From positions 26,480-90,479 of the forward strand of contig JAOAEZ010000002.1 of NCBI GenBank assembly GCA_026416515.1: a stretch of 64,000 nucleotides of DNA, read 5' to 3'. The position numbers and the translations under genes were made by a program. The DNA comes from Hydrogenophilus sp. Lineage in GTDB: Bacteria; Pseudomonadota; Gammaproteobacteria; Burkholderiales; Rhodocyclaceae. The notes under the pieces were generated by a model, which did not search any database, had not been told where the DNA came from, and saw only the letters and a list, made by a program, of their open reading frames with translations. This document shows positions 1 through 10,468 of this stretch, one piece after another (position 1 is the first letter of the stretch; the number at the start of each line of letters is the position of its first letter).

Positions 1-257
1 ACGGTTATCCACGAGGATTGAGGGGGGAGGAGATCCCCCTATATGGACGAATCGTTGCAGTAGCCGATGTGTTCGATGCTGTGACCAGCAACCGCCCTTA
101 TAAGCCCGCATGGCCGCTCGAACGAGCAGTGGGTTTGTTGCAGGAGGAGCGAGGCCGCCATTTCGATCCGGCGTGTGTCGAAGCATTTTTGTCGCAATTG
201 AACAAGGCGTTAGAGATCCAGGAGCAGTACCGTGACAATCCATTCGAGTCGACGTGA
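1..257 (+). CDS. HD-GYP domain protein, C-terminal part (5' truncated by window)
   Basis: The reading frame is open from the window edge, and residues before the first possible start codon (GYPRGLRGEE) already match the family, so the gene begins upstream. The visible part contains the conserved HD-GYP tail (PLYGRIVAVADVFDA, then NRPYKP) followed by a short helical end. HD-GYP domains are cyclic-di-GMP phosphodiesterases; the catalytic HD and GYP motifs themselves lie mostly upstream and cannot be checked. The last 26 bp overlap the next gene, which suggests coupled translation with the HDOD regulator. Confidence 0.85.
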   Translation, partial: GYPRGLRGEEIPLYGRIVAVADVFDAVTSNRPYKPAWPLERAVGLLQEERGRHFDPACVEAFLSQLNKALEIQEQYRDNPFEST

Positions 258-2082
258 GAGGGGGGCAGAGTTCGTCCTGAGTCAGGTCGAGGAGGAGGGA
301 CGGTTACCGCAACCATCAGAGGAAGTTAAAAAACTGCTCTCGGTGTTGGAGAACGAAGAGGCGGGATTGCCCGAGGTGGCGTCACAGGTTCAGGCCGATC
401 CGGTTTTGAGCGCACGAGTATTGAGGGTGGCTAATTCGCCCGCTTACGCTTTACCACGCCCGGCCACCAGCGTCACGCCCGATGTGTTGATGCGGGTTGG
501 GTTGACTACCCTTCGCCATTTGATAGCGGGGTTTGGGATACTGGATCGCTACCGGCGAGGTGCCGTAGCGGGATTGGAATATGAGACATTTTGGTCCAAG
601 TCGCTGTTGGTAGGGGTCTTGGCAGCTCAGATAGGGACAACCCTGCGGTTGGCACCAGCGAGCGACCTTTTTACGCTAGGGTTGTTGCTCGATTTCGGCG
701 TTTTGGTATTGGCTGAGTGGCGCCCTGAAGAGGTAGGGAGGGCCATGGCGGGCGATCGAAGGTCAGCGGCGCGCCGCGAGGCTTTGCGGCGAGTTTTTGA
801 GGTTCACCCGTGGCGAGTGACCGCTGCGGCGATGGCGCGGTGGGGATTGCCAAGGGTTTTTTTCCAGGCGGTTAACCGACTGGCTGAGGCAGAGGAAGGG
901 GGCATGGCGCTGGGAGAGGGGGAGGTCCCTCTACGGGTGGAACGAGTGGCGCTGCTGTTGGCGTTGAGTGAGGCGCTGGCGGGTTACTTTGTGGAGACCC
1001 ACGGGGAAGAGCCAAAACATGAGTGGGAAGCGTGGATGAGAGCGCTGGGGGTTGGTGCGGAGGAGTTACCCGCAAAAGTGTCCGAGGCGCTAAAAGAGTG
1101 GGAGGCGTGGTTGTCTTTGTTGCAGTTACCTGCGGCAGATCTGGTCGCTGGTTCCACGGAACGGTTGGGTCGTTGGGCACCGCCCGAGCGTGTGCCGATC
1201 ACGTTGATGGTGGTCGATGACGATCCCGTGTTGCTGCGGTTGTTGCCGAGAGTGATGCAGCGCCCTGAGTGGACGATCGTGACCTTTTCCGATTCAAGAG
1301 AGGCTTTGAGGTCGGCGGCAGAGCAGATGCCCGATGCAGTCGTGGTCGATCTGCTGATGCCCGGTTTGGATGGATGGGGTTTCATCGAGCAGCTGCGCCA
1401 ATTGCCAAAGGGAGAGCGACCCCATGTGATCGTCTTGTCGGTTTTGGAGGAGCGCGAGGCGTTGATTCGGGCGTTCGAAGCAGGGGCCGATGATTTTGTA
1501 AATAAACCGTTTGACCCACGCTTGCTCGAGGCTCGCTTGTCGCCAGCAATACGCCGTAAACAGAGCGCTGCGTCCGAGAAGCGACGCGTGGGAGCAATGT
1601 GGGATGAGGAAGTGGAGCTCTTTTCCCGAGCATACCTCGAGGAGCGACTGCCGCAGGAGTTGGCGTTGGCAGCACGAGTGATGCAGCCGGTTTCGTTGCT
1701 GTTGTTGGGCTGCGCTAATGGGTCGAGAAAGGAGCTCTACGAGATGGGGAGATGGCTGACCGGTTTTGTGCGGGCTTCCGATGTGCTAGGACGATTTGCG
1801 GAGAAGGAACTGTATCTGCTTTTGCCAGCTACCCCGGCGGTTGGAGTCGAGCGGTTGGTAAGGCGGTTGCGAGAGCAAAGGTTGTGCGGCGAAAGGAACT
1901 CCGAGCAGGAGACCTTTAGGCGCATACCGAAGTGGTATCGGGCAGGGACGTTCGAGTTAGAACGGTTGGGAGAGGCAGCCGAAAGCCGTTGCGATTGGCA
2001 CGAGTGCGCCGCTTTATGGTTGAGAGAGTTGACTGCGGCGCCGGTGTACTTTTTGTCCGCTGAATTGCCTGGTGGGAGGTAA
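232..2082 (+). CDS. HDOD domain / response-regulator receiver / degenerate GGDEF-like protein
   Basis: 616 aa from a GTG start that overlaps the preceding HD-GYP gene. Residues about 20-215 are an HDOD domain (a non-catalytic HD relative used in signalling). Residues about 322-445 are a CheY-like receiver with the acidic pocket VVDDDP, the phospho-acceptor Asp in VVVDLLMPGLDG and the lysine in VNKPFDP. Residues about 465-570 resemble a GGDEF fold, but the signature is replaced by AEKEL (GRFAEKELYLLLP), so cyclase activity is unlikely. Family knowledge points to a signalling adaptor, possibly tied to c-di-GMP through the HD-GYP neighbour. The actual target is unknown. exbB starts 2 bp after the stop. 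Confidence 0.75.
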   Translation: MTIHSSRRERGAEFVLSQVEEEGRLPQPSEEVKKLLSVLENEEAGLPEVASQVQADPVLSARVLRVANSPAYALPRPATSVTPDVLMRVGLTTLRHLIAGFGILDRYRRGAVAGLEYETFWSKSLLVGVLAAQIGTTLRLAPASDLFTLGLLLDFGVLVLAEWRPEEVGRAMAGDRRSAARREALRRVFEVHPWRVTAAAMARWGLPRVFFQAVNRLAEAEEGGMALGEGEVPLRVERVALLLALSEALAGYFVETHGEEPKHEWEAWMRALGVGAEELPAKVSEALKEWEAWLSLLQLPAADLVAGSTERLGRWAPPERVPITLMVVDDDPVLLRLLPRVMQRPEWTIVTFSDSREALRSAAEQMPDAVVVDLLMPGLDGWGFIEQLRQLPKGERPHVIVLSVLEEREALIRAFEAGADDFVNKPFDPRLLEARLSPAIRRKQSAASEKRRVGAMWDEEVELFSRAYLEERLPQELALAARVMQPVSLLLLGCANGSRKELYEMGRWLTGFVRASDVLGRFAEKELYLLLPATPAVGVERLVRRLREQRLCGERNSEQETFRRIPKWYRAGTFELERLGEAAESRCDWHECAALWLRELTAAPVYFLSAELPGGR

Positions 2083-2084
2083 GA

Positions 2085-2684
2085 GTGCAGCTGTGGAGCT
2101 CATGGACGATGTGGCCGCTGGTGGCGGCGTCGGTGGTAGGGTTGGCGATCGTGTTAGAGCGGTTTGTGGCCTTGCGGCGTAGCCGAGTCAACCCGCCGGG
2201 ATTATTGCGGGTGGTGTTGGAACGACTGCGGGCGGGGGAGACCCCCGTCGCTTTGGCCGCAGAGCTGTCTGACCATTCACCGTTGGGACGAGTGCTGGCA
2301 GCAGGGTTGCGCAATTACGCGATGAGCCGGGCGGTGATGAAGGAGGCTATCGAGGATGAGGGACGAGCGGTGGCTCATGAGCTGGAGCGCTATTTGACAA
2401 CCTTGGGAACTATCGCGGTAATTTCACCCCTGCTGGGGTTGCTGGGGACGATCGTGGGGATGATCGAGATCTTCGCGTCGCAGGGGGCTACCGCTAATCC
2501 TCAACAGTTGGCCCATGGGATCTCAGTGGCGTTATATACGACAGGATACGGCTTAATCATTGCAATTCCCGCAACGGTTTTTTGGCGCCATTTCCGGGCT
2601 TATGTGGAGGATTTGGTGGTCGAAATGGAACAGGCAGCAGTGCGCTTGATAGAGCAGGCTCACGGAGAACGGAGGGAGGGGTAG
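2085..2684 (+). CDS. exbB: MotA/TolQ/ExbB proton channel family protein
   Basis: 199 aa, GTG start. It has three hydrophobic segments (about residues 8-25, 105-127 and 147-165) and the conserved block LGTIAVISPLLGLLGTIVGM typical of ExbB/TolQ. With ExbD it forms an inner-membrane motor that uses proton-motive force to energise TonB-type outer-membrane transport or TolA-type envelope functions. exbD starts at the very next base after the stop. The position directly before lpxK and kdsB is a common betaproteobacterial arrangement and suggests a constitutive envelope operon rather than an iron-regulated one. Confidence 0.88.
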   Translation: MQLWSSWTMWPLVAASVVGLAIVLERFVALRRSRVNPPGLLRVVLERLRAGETPVALAAELSDHSPLGRVLAAGLRNYAMSRAVMKEAIEDEGRAVAHELERYLTTLGTIAVISPLLGLLGTIVGMIEIFASQGATANPQQLAHGISVALYTTGYGLIIAIPATVFWRHFRAYVEDLVVEMEQAAVRLIEQAHGERREG

Positions 2685-3101
2685 ATGCGGTTTGCCAGAG
2701 GGGAAAGGGGCGAGACCTTAGAATTGAGTTTGGTCCCGTTGATCGACGTGGTGTTGGTGATTTTGATTTTTTTAAGTGTGACGACGACCTTTTCACAGGT
2801 GGGGGTGTTGGGAATCGATCTTCCAGAGGCAGGAAGTGCGCGCCAGAATCCGCCGCGGACGATAGTGGTGGCGGTCGACGCCGCAGGGTACGTTTTCGTT
2901 GAGGGGGAGGGAATCGGCGCGGCCGATCCGGAGAGGATTCGCCAGGCACTGGTCCGCTTGATCCCAGCAGGGGGAGAGCCAGTGGTGACCGTAGAGGCCG
3001 ATGCAGCGACGCCCCACCAGCGGGTGATCGATGTGCTGACAGCTGCCCAGCGCGCCGGTGTGGCGCGAGTGGCCTTTGCGGTCCAGGGACCACCACAGTA
3101 G
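2685..3101 (+). CDS. exbD: ExbD/TolR family biopolymer transport protein
   Basis: 138 aa. A short cytoplasmic N-terminus is followed by one transmembrane helix (about residues 15-37) that carries the ion-pathway aspartate in LVPLIDVVLVILIFL, then a periplasmic domain. This is the ExbD/TolR layout and the normal length. It abuts exbB without spacing and forms the stator complex with it. TolR and ExbD cannot be separated with certainty from sequence alone, but no tolA, tolB or pal lies nearby. Confidence 0.87.
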   Translation: MRFARGERGETLELSLVPLIDVVLVILIFLSVTTTFSQVGVLGIDLPEAGSARQNPPRTIVVAVDAAGYVFVEGEGIGAADPERIRQALVRLIPAGGEPVVTVEADAATPHQRVIDVLTAAQRAGVARVAFAVQGPPQ

Positions 3102-3120
3102 CAGAAGCGGAGAAGAGGGT

Positions 3121-4236
3121 GTGCAGGCACCGAGGTGGTGGCAGAAGCAAGGGGTCACGGCCGCAATGCTTTTACCGCTGGCGTGGGGATACCGCTGCCT
3201 TTTCGAGTGGCATCAACGGTGGCAGATGGGGCAACGGGAGGGACTGCCGCTGCCGATAGTGGTGGTGGGCAACGTAACCGCAGGGGGGAGCGGTAAAACA
3301 CCGGTGGTGGAAGCATTGACGCGAGAATTGACGGCGCGAGGGTGGCGTGTGGGGATCGTGAGCCGAGGGTATAGAGGGAGAATGGCTCGCCGCGGAGGAG
3401 TGACATTGGCGTCGGGGAGGGAACCGGAAACGCATGGCGATGAACCGACCTATTTGGCTCAGGCAACCGGGGTTCCCGTGGCGGTGGGGCGCGATCGCGC
3501 GGCGGCAGTGCGCTTTTTGGCTAGGAGCGTGAGAGGGTTGGAAGTGGTGGTCGCCGATGATGGATTGCAGCATACACGCCTGCCGCGGGTCGCTGAGGTG
3601 GTGGTGGTCGATCCCGAGGGGTTGGGAAATGGGTGGTTGCTGCCAGCAGGACCGTTGCGGGAGCCTTTAGAGCGGGTGATGGGGGCGACTGCGGTGGTAG
3701 TGATGGGCGCTGAGGGGGATCGAGAGGCGGCAGAGTGGTTGGCCGACCGTTTGGGCAGGGAGAGAGAGAAAAGAGAAGAGGGCGCGCAGAAGGGGATACC
3801 GATTCCTGTTTTCGCAGGCCGAGTGGAGCCAGTGGGGTTATTGCCTTTGTCAGCTTTTCGGGAATTGACCCCTTTTGCAGCTCGACCGCTGCTGCCGCTC
3901 TCTGCGGTGTATGGCCGACGGGTGGCCGCCGTGGCGGGGATTGCACGGCCCGAGCGTTTTTTTTCCTTGTTGCGAACACTCGGCGCCGAGGTGGTGCCTT
4001 ACCCTTTCCCCGATCATCATCCATTCCGAGCCCAGGATCTGCCGCCACGGCAGGGGGAGATGTGGCGGCTCTTTACGACTAAGGATGCGGTAAAATGCGC
4101 TAGATGGGCTGAAGCGGGGGATTATGTGCTGGTGGTGCGGGCCCAGTTACCAGGAGAATTGATCGCGGAGGTGGAGCGTGCGGTTAATCGATGGATATCT
4201 GTTGGAGGTTTTGGTGTGCCCTTTGTGCAAGGGTAA
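3121..4236 (+). CDS. lpxK: Tetraacyldisaccharide 4'-kinase (lipid A synthesis)
   Basis: 371 aa from GTG 3121. The open frame extends 63 bp further upstream, but 3121 has a GAGAAGAGGG ribosome site and gives the expected N-terminus (QAPRWWQKQG). The P-loop appears as VVGNVTAGGSGKTPVVEAL, and the family block VVADDGLQHTRLPR follows. LpxK phosphorylates the 4' position of the lipid A disaccharide at the inner membrane. The genes around it (ExbBD, Trm112-like protein, KdsB) form the usual envelope-biosynthesis set. Confidence 0.93.
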   Translation: MQAPRWWQKQGVTAAMLLPLAWGYRCLFEWHQRWQMGQREGLPLPIVVVGNVTAGGSGKTPVVEALTRELTARGWRVGIVSRGYRGRMARRGGVTLASGREPETHGDEPTYLAQATGVPVAVGRDRAAAVRFLARSVRGLEVVVADDGLQHTRLPRVAEVVVVDPEGLGNGWLLPAGPLREPLERVMGATAVVVMGAEGDREAAEWLADRLGREREKREEGAQKGIPIPVFAGRVEPVGLLPLSAFRELTPFAARPLLPLSAVYGRRVAAVAGIARPERFFSLLRTLGAEVVPYPFPDHHPFRAQDLPPRQGEMWRLFTTKDAVKCARWAEAGDYVLVVRAQLPGELIAEVERAVNRWISVGGFGVPFVQG

Positions 4237-4384
4237 ATTGTTGGTCCGCCGAGAGCCGTTGGCTTTGGTTTGCCCTTTCGACCGTCTCGCTTTTCCGGTG
4301 CAGGATGGAGTTCCGGTGATGCTCGCCGAGGAGGCGGAACCCCTTTCGGCTGATGCGGTCGAGGCAGTACGGGCCGAGCAGTAG
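4178..4384 (+). CDS. Trm112-like zinc-binding protein (YcaR family)
   Basis: 68 aa small protein beginning with GTG inside the 3' end of lpxK (59-bp overlap). It has the family start LLEVLVCPLCKGKL with a CxxC pair, then a third cysteine in LALVCPFDRLAFPVQDGVPVML. Family members are about 60-70 aa and sit between lpxK and kdsB in many proteobacteria. Their biochemical role is not settled; Trm112 proteins elsewhere activate methyltransferases. The exact start is uncertain because of the overlap. Confidence 0.85.
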   Translation: MRLIDGYLLEVLVCPLCKGKLLVRREPLALVCPFDRLAFPVQDGVPVMLAEEAEPLSADAVEAVRAEQ

Positions 4385-4417
4385 CTGCCCTCGCAGCCGC
4401 GAAAGGGGTAGGGTAGA

Positions 4418-5855
<1,438 letters not shown>

Positions 5856-5904
5856 GGAGGGCGGAGGGGGGAGCCCCGCCCGGAGCAGGGGATCGAGGCA
5901 GGAT

Positions 5905-8859
5905 TTACCCACAGAGACCGAGCGCTCCACAGACGGTGCAGAAGTCGCAGCCGTCTTTGCGGATCATCGAGGAGTTTCCGCATTCGGGGCACCGTTTACC
6001 GGGGAGGGAGGGGTGCTCGTCGTCTTGGGTAGGGGTTTGCAACAGACCCATCTCTTGTCGCGGATAGCCGCGCTCGTCCAGAATGCCCAGCATCGCATAG
6101 CGGTGGATAATGAGTTGAGCGATGTAGGAGACCGTGCTGGGATAGTTGCTTTGGTGCCGTTTCCCGGGGACAAAGGCGATAAAGTCCCCTAGCGGTTCAG
6201 GATAGTTGAGGAGCTTGCGCAGCTTCATGCCGATCCAGGCGGGGTCAATAACCCTCATGTCTAGAGAGAGAATGCGGGTGAGACCGTCGAGCGCGCGGGG
6301 GTAATGACCGGCAAGCCAGAGGGAGTAGGGGCGAGTGATGGTGGCGGTGCCGTCGGGAGCTGGAAGGGTAATCTCCTTGAGTCCGAGGACAAAGTCATCA
6401 CCAGTGGTTGGGTTTTGGACGTCAACAGTCCAGGAGAGGGTACCGTCTGTGCCCGTGCGCGGTTCAAAGCGGGCAAATAGGGCGTCTACCACAGGAGTGT
6501 GGGCCCCAAAAAGCCCATCACCTGCTTCTACAGTGGCGAAAGCGCCTAATTGTTCGCAGCGATAGCGGAGAACTTCGGCGAACGCGGCGACGACCGAGGG
6601 AAAACGGCGCGGTTCACCGCGCGGCGGGAAGGGCATCTCAAAGCTTTTTTCACTGGCGACCGTAGCGAGAAGGTCGAGCTTCATCTTGAGCCAGGCGCGA
6701 TCGTTGGCGCGCATGTCCATAGAGAGCGTTTTGGCTACCGCTCCTAGCCCCCGCGGTTGGTTGGCTCCATTTACCCATACTTCAAATGGAAAAGCGCCGT
6801 GCTCTTGGTCGATATGACCGACAAAGAGGGCAAACTCTCCTTCCGGAGTTTTCAGCATGTAGCACCAGGCGGGATTACCGTCAGGAAGTTCCGGCCGCCC
6901 CGGCCAGCGGAGACTGGCCAAGACCGGGGAGGGGATCTGCTGCAGTTGCAGCCGTCGGTTGGCAGCGGGAAAGGTAATGGTGTTGGTATTGGCATTGGGC
7001 GCAACGGCGGCCTTTTCCTCCGCAGCCGGAGACTCGGTGGGGGGAGAGGCGGTGAGGACGGCGCCCAAGATGGGGTTGGGGCGATAGGTGGAAAGACCTT
7101 TGAGTCCAGATTGCCAGGCGACGAGGTAGAGGTCTTTGAAGTCGTCGTAGGGATAGTCCTCCGGCACATTGACCGTTTTGGAGATCGAGGTGTCGATGTA
7201 GGGGGCTACCGCGGCGACCATCGCGGCGTGATCTTTCGCAGAGATTTCGAGGGCGGAGCGAAAGTAGTCGGGAAGGTCGCGACCCGGGGCTGGGGGATCT
7301 ACAGCGACCCCTTGCTGTTGAAGGTGGTGGTAGAGCCGCCAGGCATGGTCTTCGACAAGATACTCCTTGAAACTGCCGTCAGCTTGACGCTTGCGCCGAG
7401 TATAGGTGTAGGAGAAGGGGGGTTCAATTCCATTGCTGGCGTTGTCGGCAAAAGCGAGTGAGATGGTGCCCGTTGGCGCGATCGAGAGGAGATGCGAGTT
7501 GCGAATCCCATGCGCAGCGATCTCGGCTTTAATCGCGTCCGGAAGACGCGCGGCGAAGTGACGGCCGTTTAGGTAGCGCTCAGGGTCAAAGAGGGGAAAA
7601 GGACCGCGCTCTTTGGCGAGTTCGACGCTGGCGAGATAGGCAGCATCCCGCATCCGCCGGGCGATCTCAGCAGCCATCTGCCGACCCGCTTCTGAGTCAT
7701 ACCTGAGACGGAGCATGATGAGCGCGTCGCCAAGGCCGGTAAAACCAAGCCCTACTCGCCGTTTGGTCATCGCTTCTTTCCGCTGTTCTGGTAAAGGCCA
7801 GTGGGTAACTTCTAAGACATTGTCCAACATCCGGATCGCGATCGGGATGACCGCTTCGAACGCGGCAAAGTCGAAATGAGCCGCCGGAGTAAAGGGGTCG
7901 CGTACAAAATAGGTAAGGTTGAGGGAGCCGAGATCGCAGCAGCCGTAGGGAGGAAGCGGCTGCTCCGCACAGGGATTGGTGGCTTCGATCCGTTCGCAGT
8001 AGTAGAGGTTGTTGTCTTCGTTTATACGGTCGAGGAAGAGAATCCCCGGCTCCGCATGATCATAAGTACTCCGCATGATTTGTTCCCAAAGAGCTCGGGC
8101 ACGAACCCGGCGATAGACCCAAAGACCGTCGTCGCGCCGGTAAGCGCCTTGAGCAATCAATTCGTCACTCGGTTCTGCTTTGTGGACGAGCTCGACCTCT
8201 TGGTTTTCAAGGACAGCGCGCATGAAGGCGTCAGTGACGCCGACCGAGAGATTGAAGTTGGTAAGGTCTCCATGATCTTTGGCGTGGATAAATTCTTCAA
8301 TGTCGGGGTGGTCGCAGCGCAGAACCCCCATTTGCGCCCCCCGACGCGCACCGGCCGATTCGACCGTTTCACAGGAGCGATCGAATACGCGCATATAGGA
8401 GACTGGCCCGGAGGCATTGGAACGGGTGCCGCGCACCTTCGCTCCCCGCGGGCGAATCCGCGAGAAGTCATAGCCTACGCCCCCTCCTCGCCGCATCGTT
8501 TCGGCGGCTTGCGCGAGCGCGGTGTAAATTCCGGGGTACCCTTCTTCCATTTCCGTGACCGAGTCACCTACCGGTTGAACAAAACAGTTGATGAGAGTGG
8601 CTTGAAGATCAGTGCCTGCAGCGCTGTTGATGCGACCGGCTGGAATGAAACCATTTTCTAGCGCCCAGAGGAAACGTTCTTGCCATTTTTTACGCTCTTT
8701 TTCCTTTTCAACAGCAGCTAACGCCCGCGCTACCCGCTGCCGAACCGCTTCCAGGGTCGTTTCTCCATCTTTGGCATATTTTTCGAGGAGAACCTCTAGG
8801 GAGATTTCTTGCAATGGTAATGAGACAATAAAGGCGCAAGAGGCGATGGATGTGCTCAT
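5905..8859 (-). CDS. nrdJ: Adenosylcobalamin-dependent (class II) ribonucleoside-diphosphate reductase
   Basis: 984 aa. The barrel carries the [12 protein letters not shown] motif (residues 295-306) with the presumed radical cysteine C297, and [20 protein letters not shown] further on. Two related segments follow, one with [18 protein letters not shown] and one with [18 protein letters not shown], a duplication known from long NrdJ proteins. The C-terminus ends in a cysteine-rich zinc-ribbon-like tail (CPECG...CTVCG). It reduces ribonucleotides to deoxyribonucleotides using B12 and needs no oxygen. No class I subunits are seen in the window. A good promoter lies upstream at 8905-8933. Confidence 0.95.
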   Translation of the reverse strand: MSTSIASCAFIVSLPLQEISLEVLLEKYAKDGETTLEAVRQRVARALAAVEKEKERKKWQERFLWALENGFIPAGRINSAAGTDLQATLINCFVQPVGDSVTEMEEGYPGIYTALAQAAETMRRGGGVGYDFSRIRPRGAKVRGTRSNASGPVSYMRVFDRSCETVESAGARRGAQMGVLRCDHPDIEEFIHAKDHGDLTNFNLSVGVTDAFMRAVLENQEVELVHKAEPSDELIAQGAYRRDDGLWVYRRVRARALWEQIMRSTYDHAEPGILFLDRINEDNNLYYCERIEATNPCAEQPLPPYGCCDLGSLNLTYFVRDPFTPAAHFDFAAFEAVIPIAIRMLDNVLEVTHWPLPEQRKEAMTKRRVGLGFTGLGDALIMLRLRYDSEAGRQMAAEIARRMRDAAYLASVELAKERGPFPLFDPERYLNGRHFAARLPDAIKAEIAAHGIRNSHLLSIAPTGTISLAFADNASNGIEPPFSYTYTRRKRQADGSFKEYLVEDHAWRLYHHLQQQGVAVDPPAPGRDLPDYFRSALEISAKDHAAMVAAVAPYIDTSISKTVNVPEDYPYDDFKDLYLVAWQSGLKGLSTYRPNPILGAVLTASPPTESPAAEEKAAVAPNANTNTITFPAANRRLQLQQIPSPVLASLRWPGRPELPDGNPAWCYMLKTPEGEFALFVGHIDQEHGAFPFEVWVNGANQPRGLGAVAKTLSMDMRANDRAWLKMKLDLLATVASEKSFEMPFPPRGEPRRFPSVVAAFAEVLRYRCEQLGAFATVEAGDGLFGAHTPVVDALFARFEPRTGTDGTLSWTVDVQNPTTGDDFVLGLKEITLPAPDGTATITRPYSLWLAGHYPRALDGLTRILSLDMRVIDPAWIGMKLRKLLNYPEPLGDFIAFVPGKRHQSNYPSTVSYIAQLIIHRYAMLGILDERGYPRQEMGLLQTPTQDDEHPSLPGKRCPECGNSSMIRKDGCDFCTVCGALGLCG

Positions 8860-8904
8860 ACAGGCCTCCAGGAGGACTTTACGATGGGGGTTCAGATAGG
8901 GTAG

Positions 8905-8933
8905 ACTTTATCGAGAAAAAAGAGAGAAGTCAA
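8905..8933 (-). promoter_or_regulatory. sigma70-type promoter for nrdJ
   Basis: Read on the minus strand: TTGACT (8933-8928), a 17-bp spacer, then TAAAGT (8910-8905). The predicted start is near 8898, leaving a leader of about 40 nt before the nrdJ ATG, which has a TGGAGG ribosome site. The leader is too short for a cobalamin riboswitch. Confidence 0.6.
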
Positions 8934-9001
8934 CGGCCTTACGCTAGCAGTGGTGATTCGTTCTAGTTTCTTCTTTATATATAGTGTTTGCGGAGAGGGC
9001 G

Positions 9002-9898
9002 ATGGTAATCCGGATTTTGAGCTGGAACGTGCAGTGGGGACGAGGGGCTGATGGTCGAGTCGATTGGGGACGCATCGCCGCAGTGATCGAGAGGGTCGCT
9101 CCCGATGTAGTTTGTCTGCAGGAGGTAGCCCAGAATATGCCAGAACTTCCCGGAAACGATTCCACCGATCAGGTGGAGTGGTTGAGGAGACGATTCCCAG
9201 ATTGGGAGGGATTTTTCGCGCCGGGCTTCGATCGCCGCCGCGCCGACGGCAGCCGAGGGCGTTTCGGGAATTGGTTAGGGTCGCGTTGGCCTGTGCTGGC
9301 CTTTCGGGCATTAAGCTTACCAACCCCTACCACCGATTCGCCTCGATGGCTGCCGCGAAGTGTGTGCGATGCATTGGTGACGATCGAGGGACGGCCATTG
9401 CGGGTTTTGGCTACCCACCTGGAGTACTACAGCACCCGCCAGCGGTTGGCACAGGCGATGGCCTTGGTTGCGTTGGGGGAGGAGGGAGTCGTTGCGCATG
9501 GGCGCCGATGGGAGAGGGCGGAGGGGAGCGCGGAGGCAGAGGAGAGGGGAAATTCGGCCGAGCTGGATGGAGAAGAGGAGGAGGCATTCTTATATACGCC
9601 GCTTCCAATGCCCGCAGAGGCAGTGTTGGTAGGGGACTTAAATTTTGCCCCTGACGACTCAGATTATCGCTTATTGTCTGAAGGAGGGGTATGGGTCGAC
9701 GCGTGGCGGTTGGTGCACGGCGAGAAGCCCCATGCGCCAACCGTGGGGTTGCACGGCGCCCCGTGGCCCGATACTCCCTATTGTTGCGATTACGCGTGGG
9801 TGAGCCCGGCGTTGGCTCCGCGGGTATTGGGCTACGAGGTGCTTGCCGAGACTCCGGCAAGCGATCATCAGCCGGTTGTGGTGACTATTTCGTGGTGA
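9002..9898 (+). CDS. Endonuclease/exonuclease/phosphatase family protein
   Basis: 298 aa from ATG 9002, chosen over an in-frame GTG at 8984 because it places GGAGAGGG just upstream. The EEP-fold motifs occur in order: ILSWNVQWGRG, VCLQEVAQN (metal-binding Glu), LATHLEYYS, VGDLNFAPDD and CDYAWVSP, with ASDHQPVVV near the end (catalytic Asp-His). This metal-dependent fold covers nucleases, sphingomyelinases and inositol phosphatases, so the substrate cannot be named. There is no signal peptide, so it is probably cytoplasmic. greB starts 10 bp downstream and may be cotranscribed. Confidence 0.85.
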   Translation: MVIRILSWNVQWGRGADGRVDWGRIAAVIERVAPDVVCLQEVAQNMPELPGNDSTDQVEWLRRRFPDWEGFFAPGFDRRRADGSRGRFGNWLGSRWPVLAFRALSLPTPTTDSPRWLPRSVCDALVTIEGRPLRVLATHLEYYSTRQRLAQAMALVALGEEGVVAHGRRWERAEGSAEAEERGNSAELDGEEEEAFLYTPLPMPAEAVLVGDLNFAPDDSDYRLLSEGGVWVDAWRLVHGEKPHAPTVGLHGAPWPDTPYCCDYAWVSPALAPRVLGYEVLAETPASDHQPVVVTISW

Positions 9899-9908
9899 GG
9901 AAAAGAGG

Positions 9909-10457
9909 ATGAATAGGTCTTTCGTATACGAGGATCTCGAGGTCGATGAGGAGGCCGAAGGGGGGCGAGGGCAGGAGTCGTTCCGAAATTATCTAACCCC
10001 AGCAGGATACCAAGCATTGAGGGAGGAGTTGGAGTTTCTGGTGCGGGTGGAGCGCCCCCAGGTGGTGGAGGTGGTGGCGTGGGCAGCGAGCAACGGAGAT
10101 CGATCGGAGAATGGAGATTACCTATACGGGAAAAAGCGATTGCGGGCGATCGATCGCCGCATCCGCTACTTGACGAAACGCTTAGAGAGCGCTGTAGTGG
10201 TCGATCCAAAAGCACACGGCGAGGAGGAGGAGCGGGTCTTTTTCGGCGCTACGGTGACCGTCTATGATCCGGTGGAGGAACGAGAGGAGCAATGGCAGAT
10301 CGTGGGGGTAGACGAGGCAGATGCCAAAAAGGGCCGAATCAGCTGGTTATCGCCGTTGGCACAGGCTTTGTTGAGACGGACAGTGGGCGATGAGGTAAAG
10401 GTCCGATTGCCAGAGGGAGTGCGGGTGTTGGAAATCGTCGCTGTCCGTTACGAGTGA
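9909..10457 (+). CDS. greB: Transcription elongation factor GreB
   Basis: 182 aa. The Gre coiled coil with the acidic tip is present (WAASNGDRSENGDYLYGKKR), followed by IDRRIRYLTKRLE and the C-terminal FKBP-like domain. The GDRSEN/KKRL pattern favours GreB over GreA. An acidic N-terminal extension of about 27 residues precedes the first helix. GreB stimulates transcript cleavage by backtracked RNA polymerase. Its end overlaps the htpG ribosome-binding region. Confidence 0.92.
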   Translation: MNRSFVYEDLEVDEEAEGGRGQESFRNYLTPAGYQALREELEFLVRVERPQVVEVVAWAASNGDRSENGDYLYGKKRLRAIDRRIRYLTKRLESAVVVDPKAHGEEEERVFFGATVTVYDPVEEREEQWQIVGVDEADAKKGRISWLSPLAQALLRRTVGDEVKVRLPEGVRVLEIVAVRYE

Positions 10458-10468
10458 AAGGAGGTTCG

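Noticed and set aside
3058..3120. Longer lpxK start overlapping exbD
   Set aside because: The extra 21 residues have no family match, and GTG 3121 has a good ribosome site.
5856..5904. GC-rich imperfect hairpin after adk as a terminator
   Set aside because: The stem contains a 4-base bulge and lacks a T-run on either strand.
8860..8983. Possible cobalamin riboswitch upstream of nrdJ
   Set aside because: The predicted leader is only about 40 nt and no B12-box-like sequence is seen.
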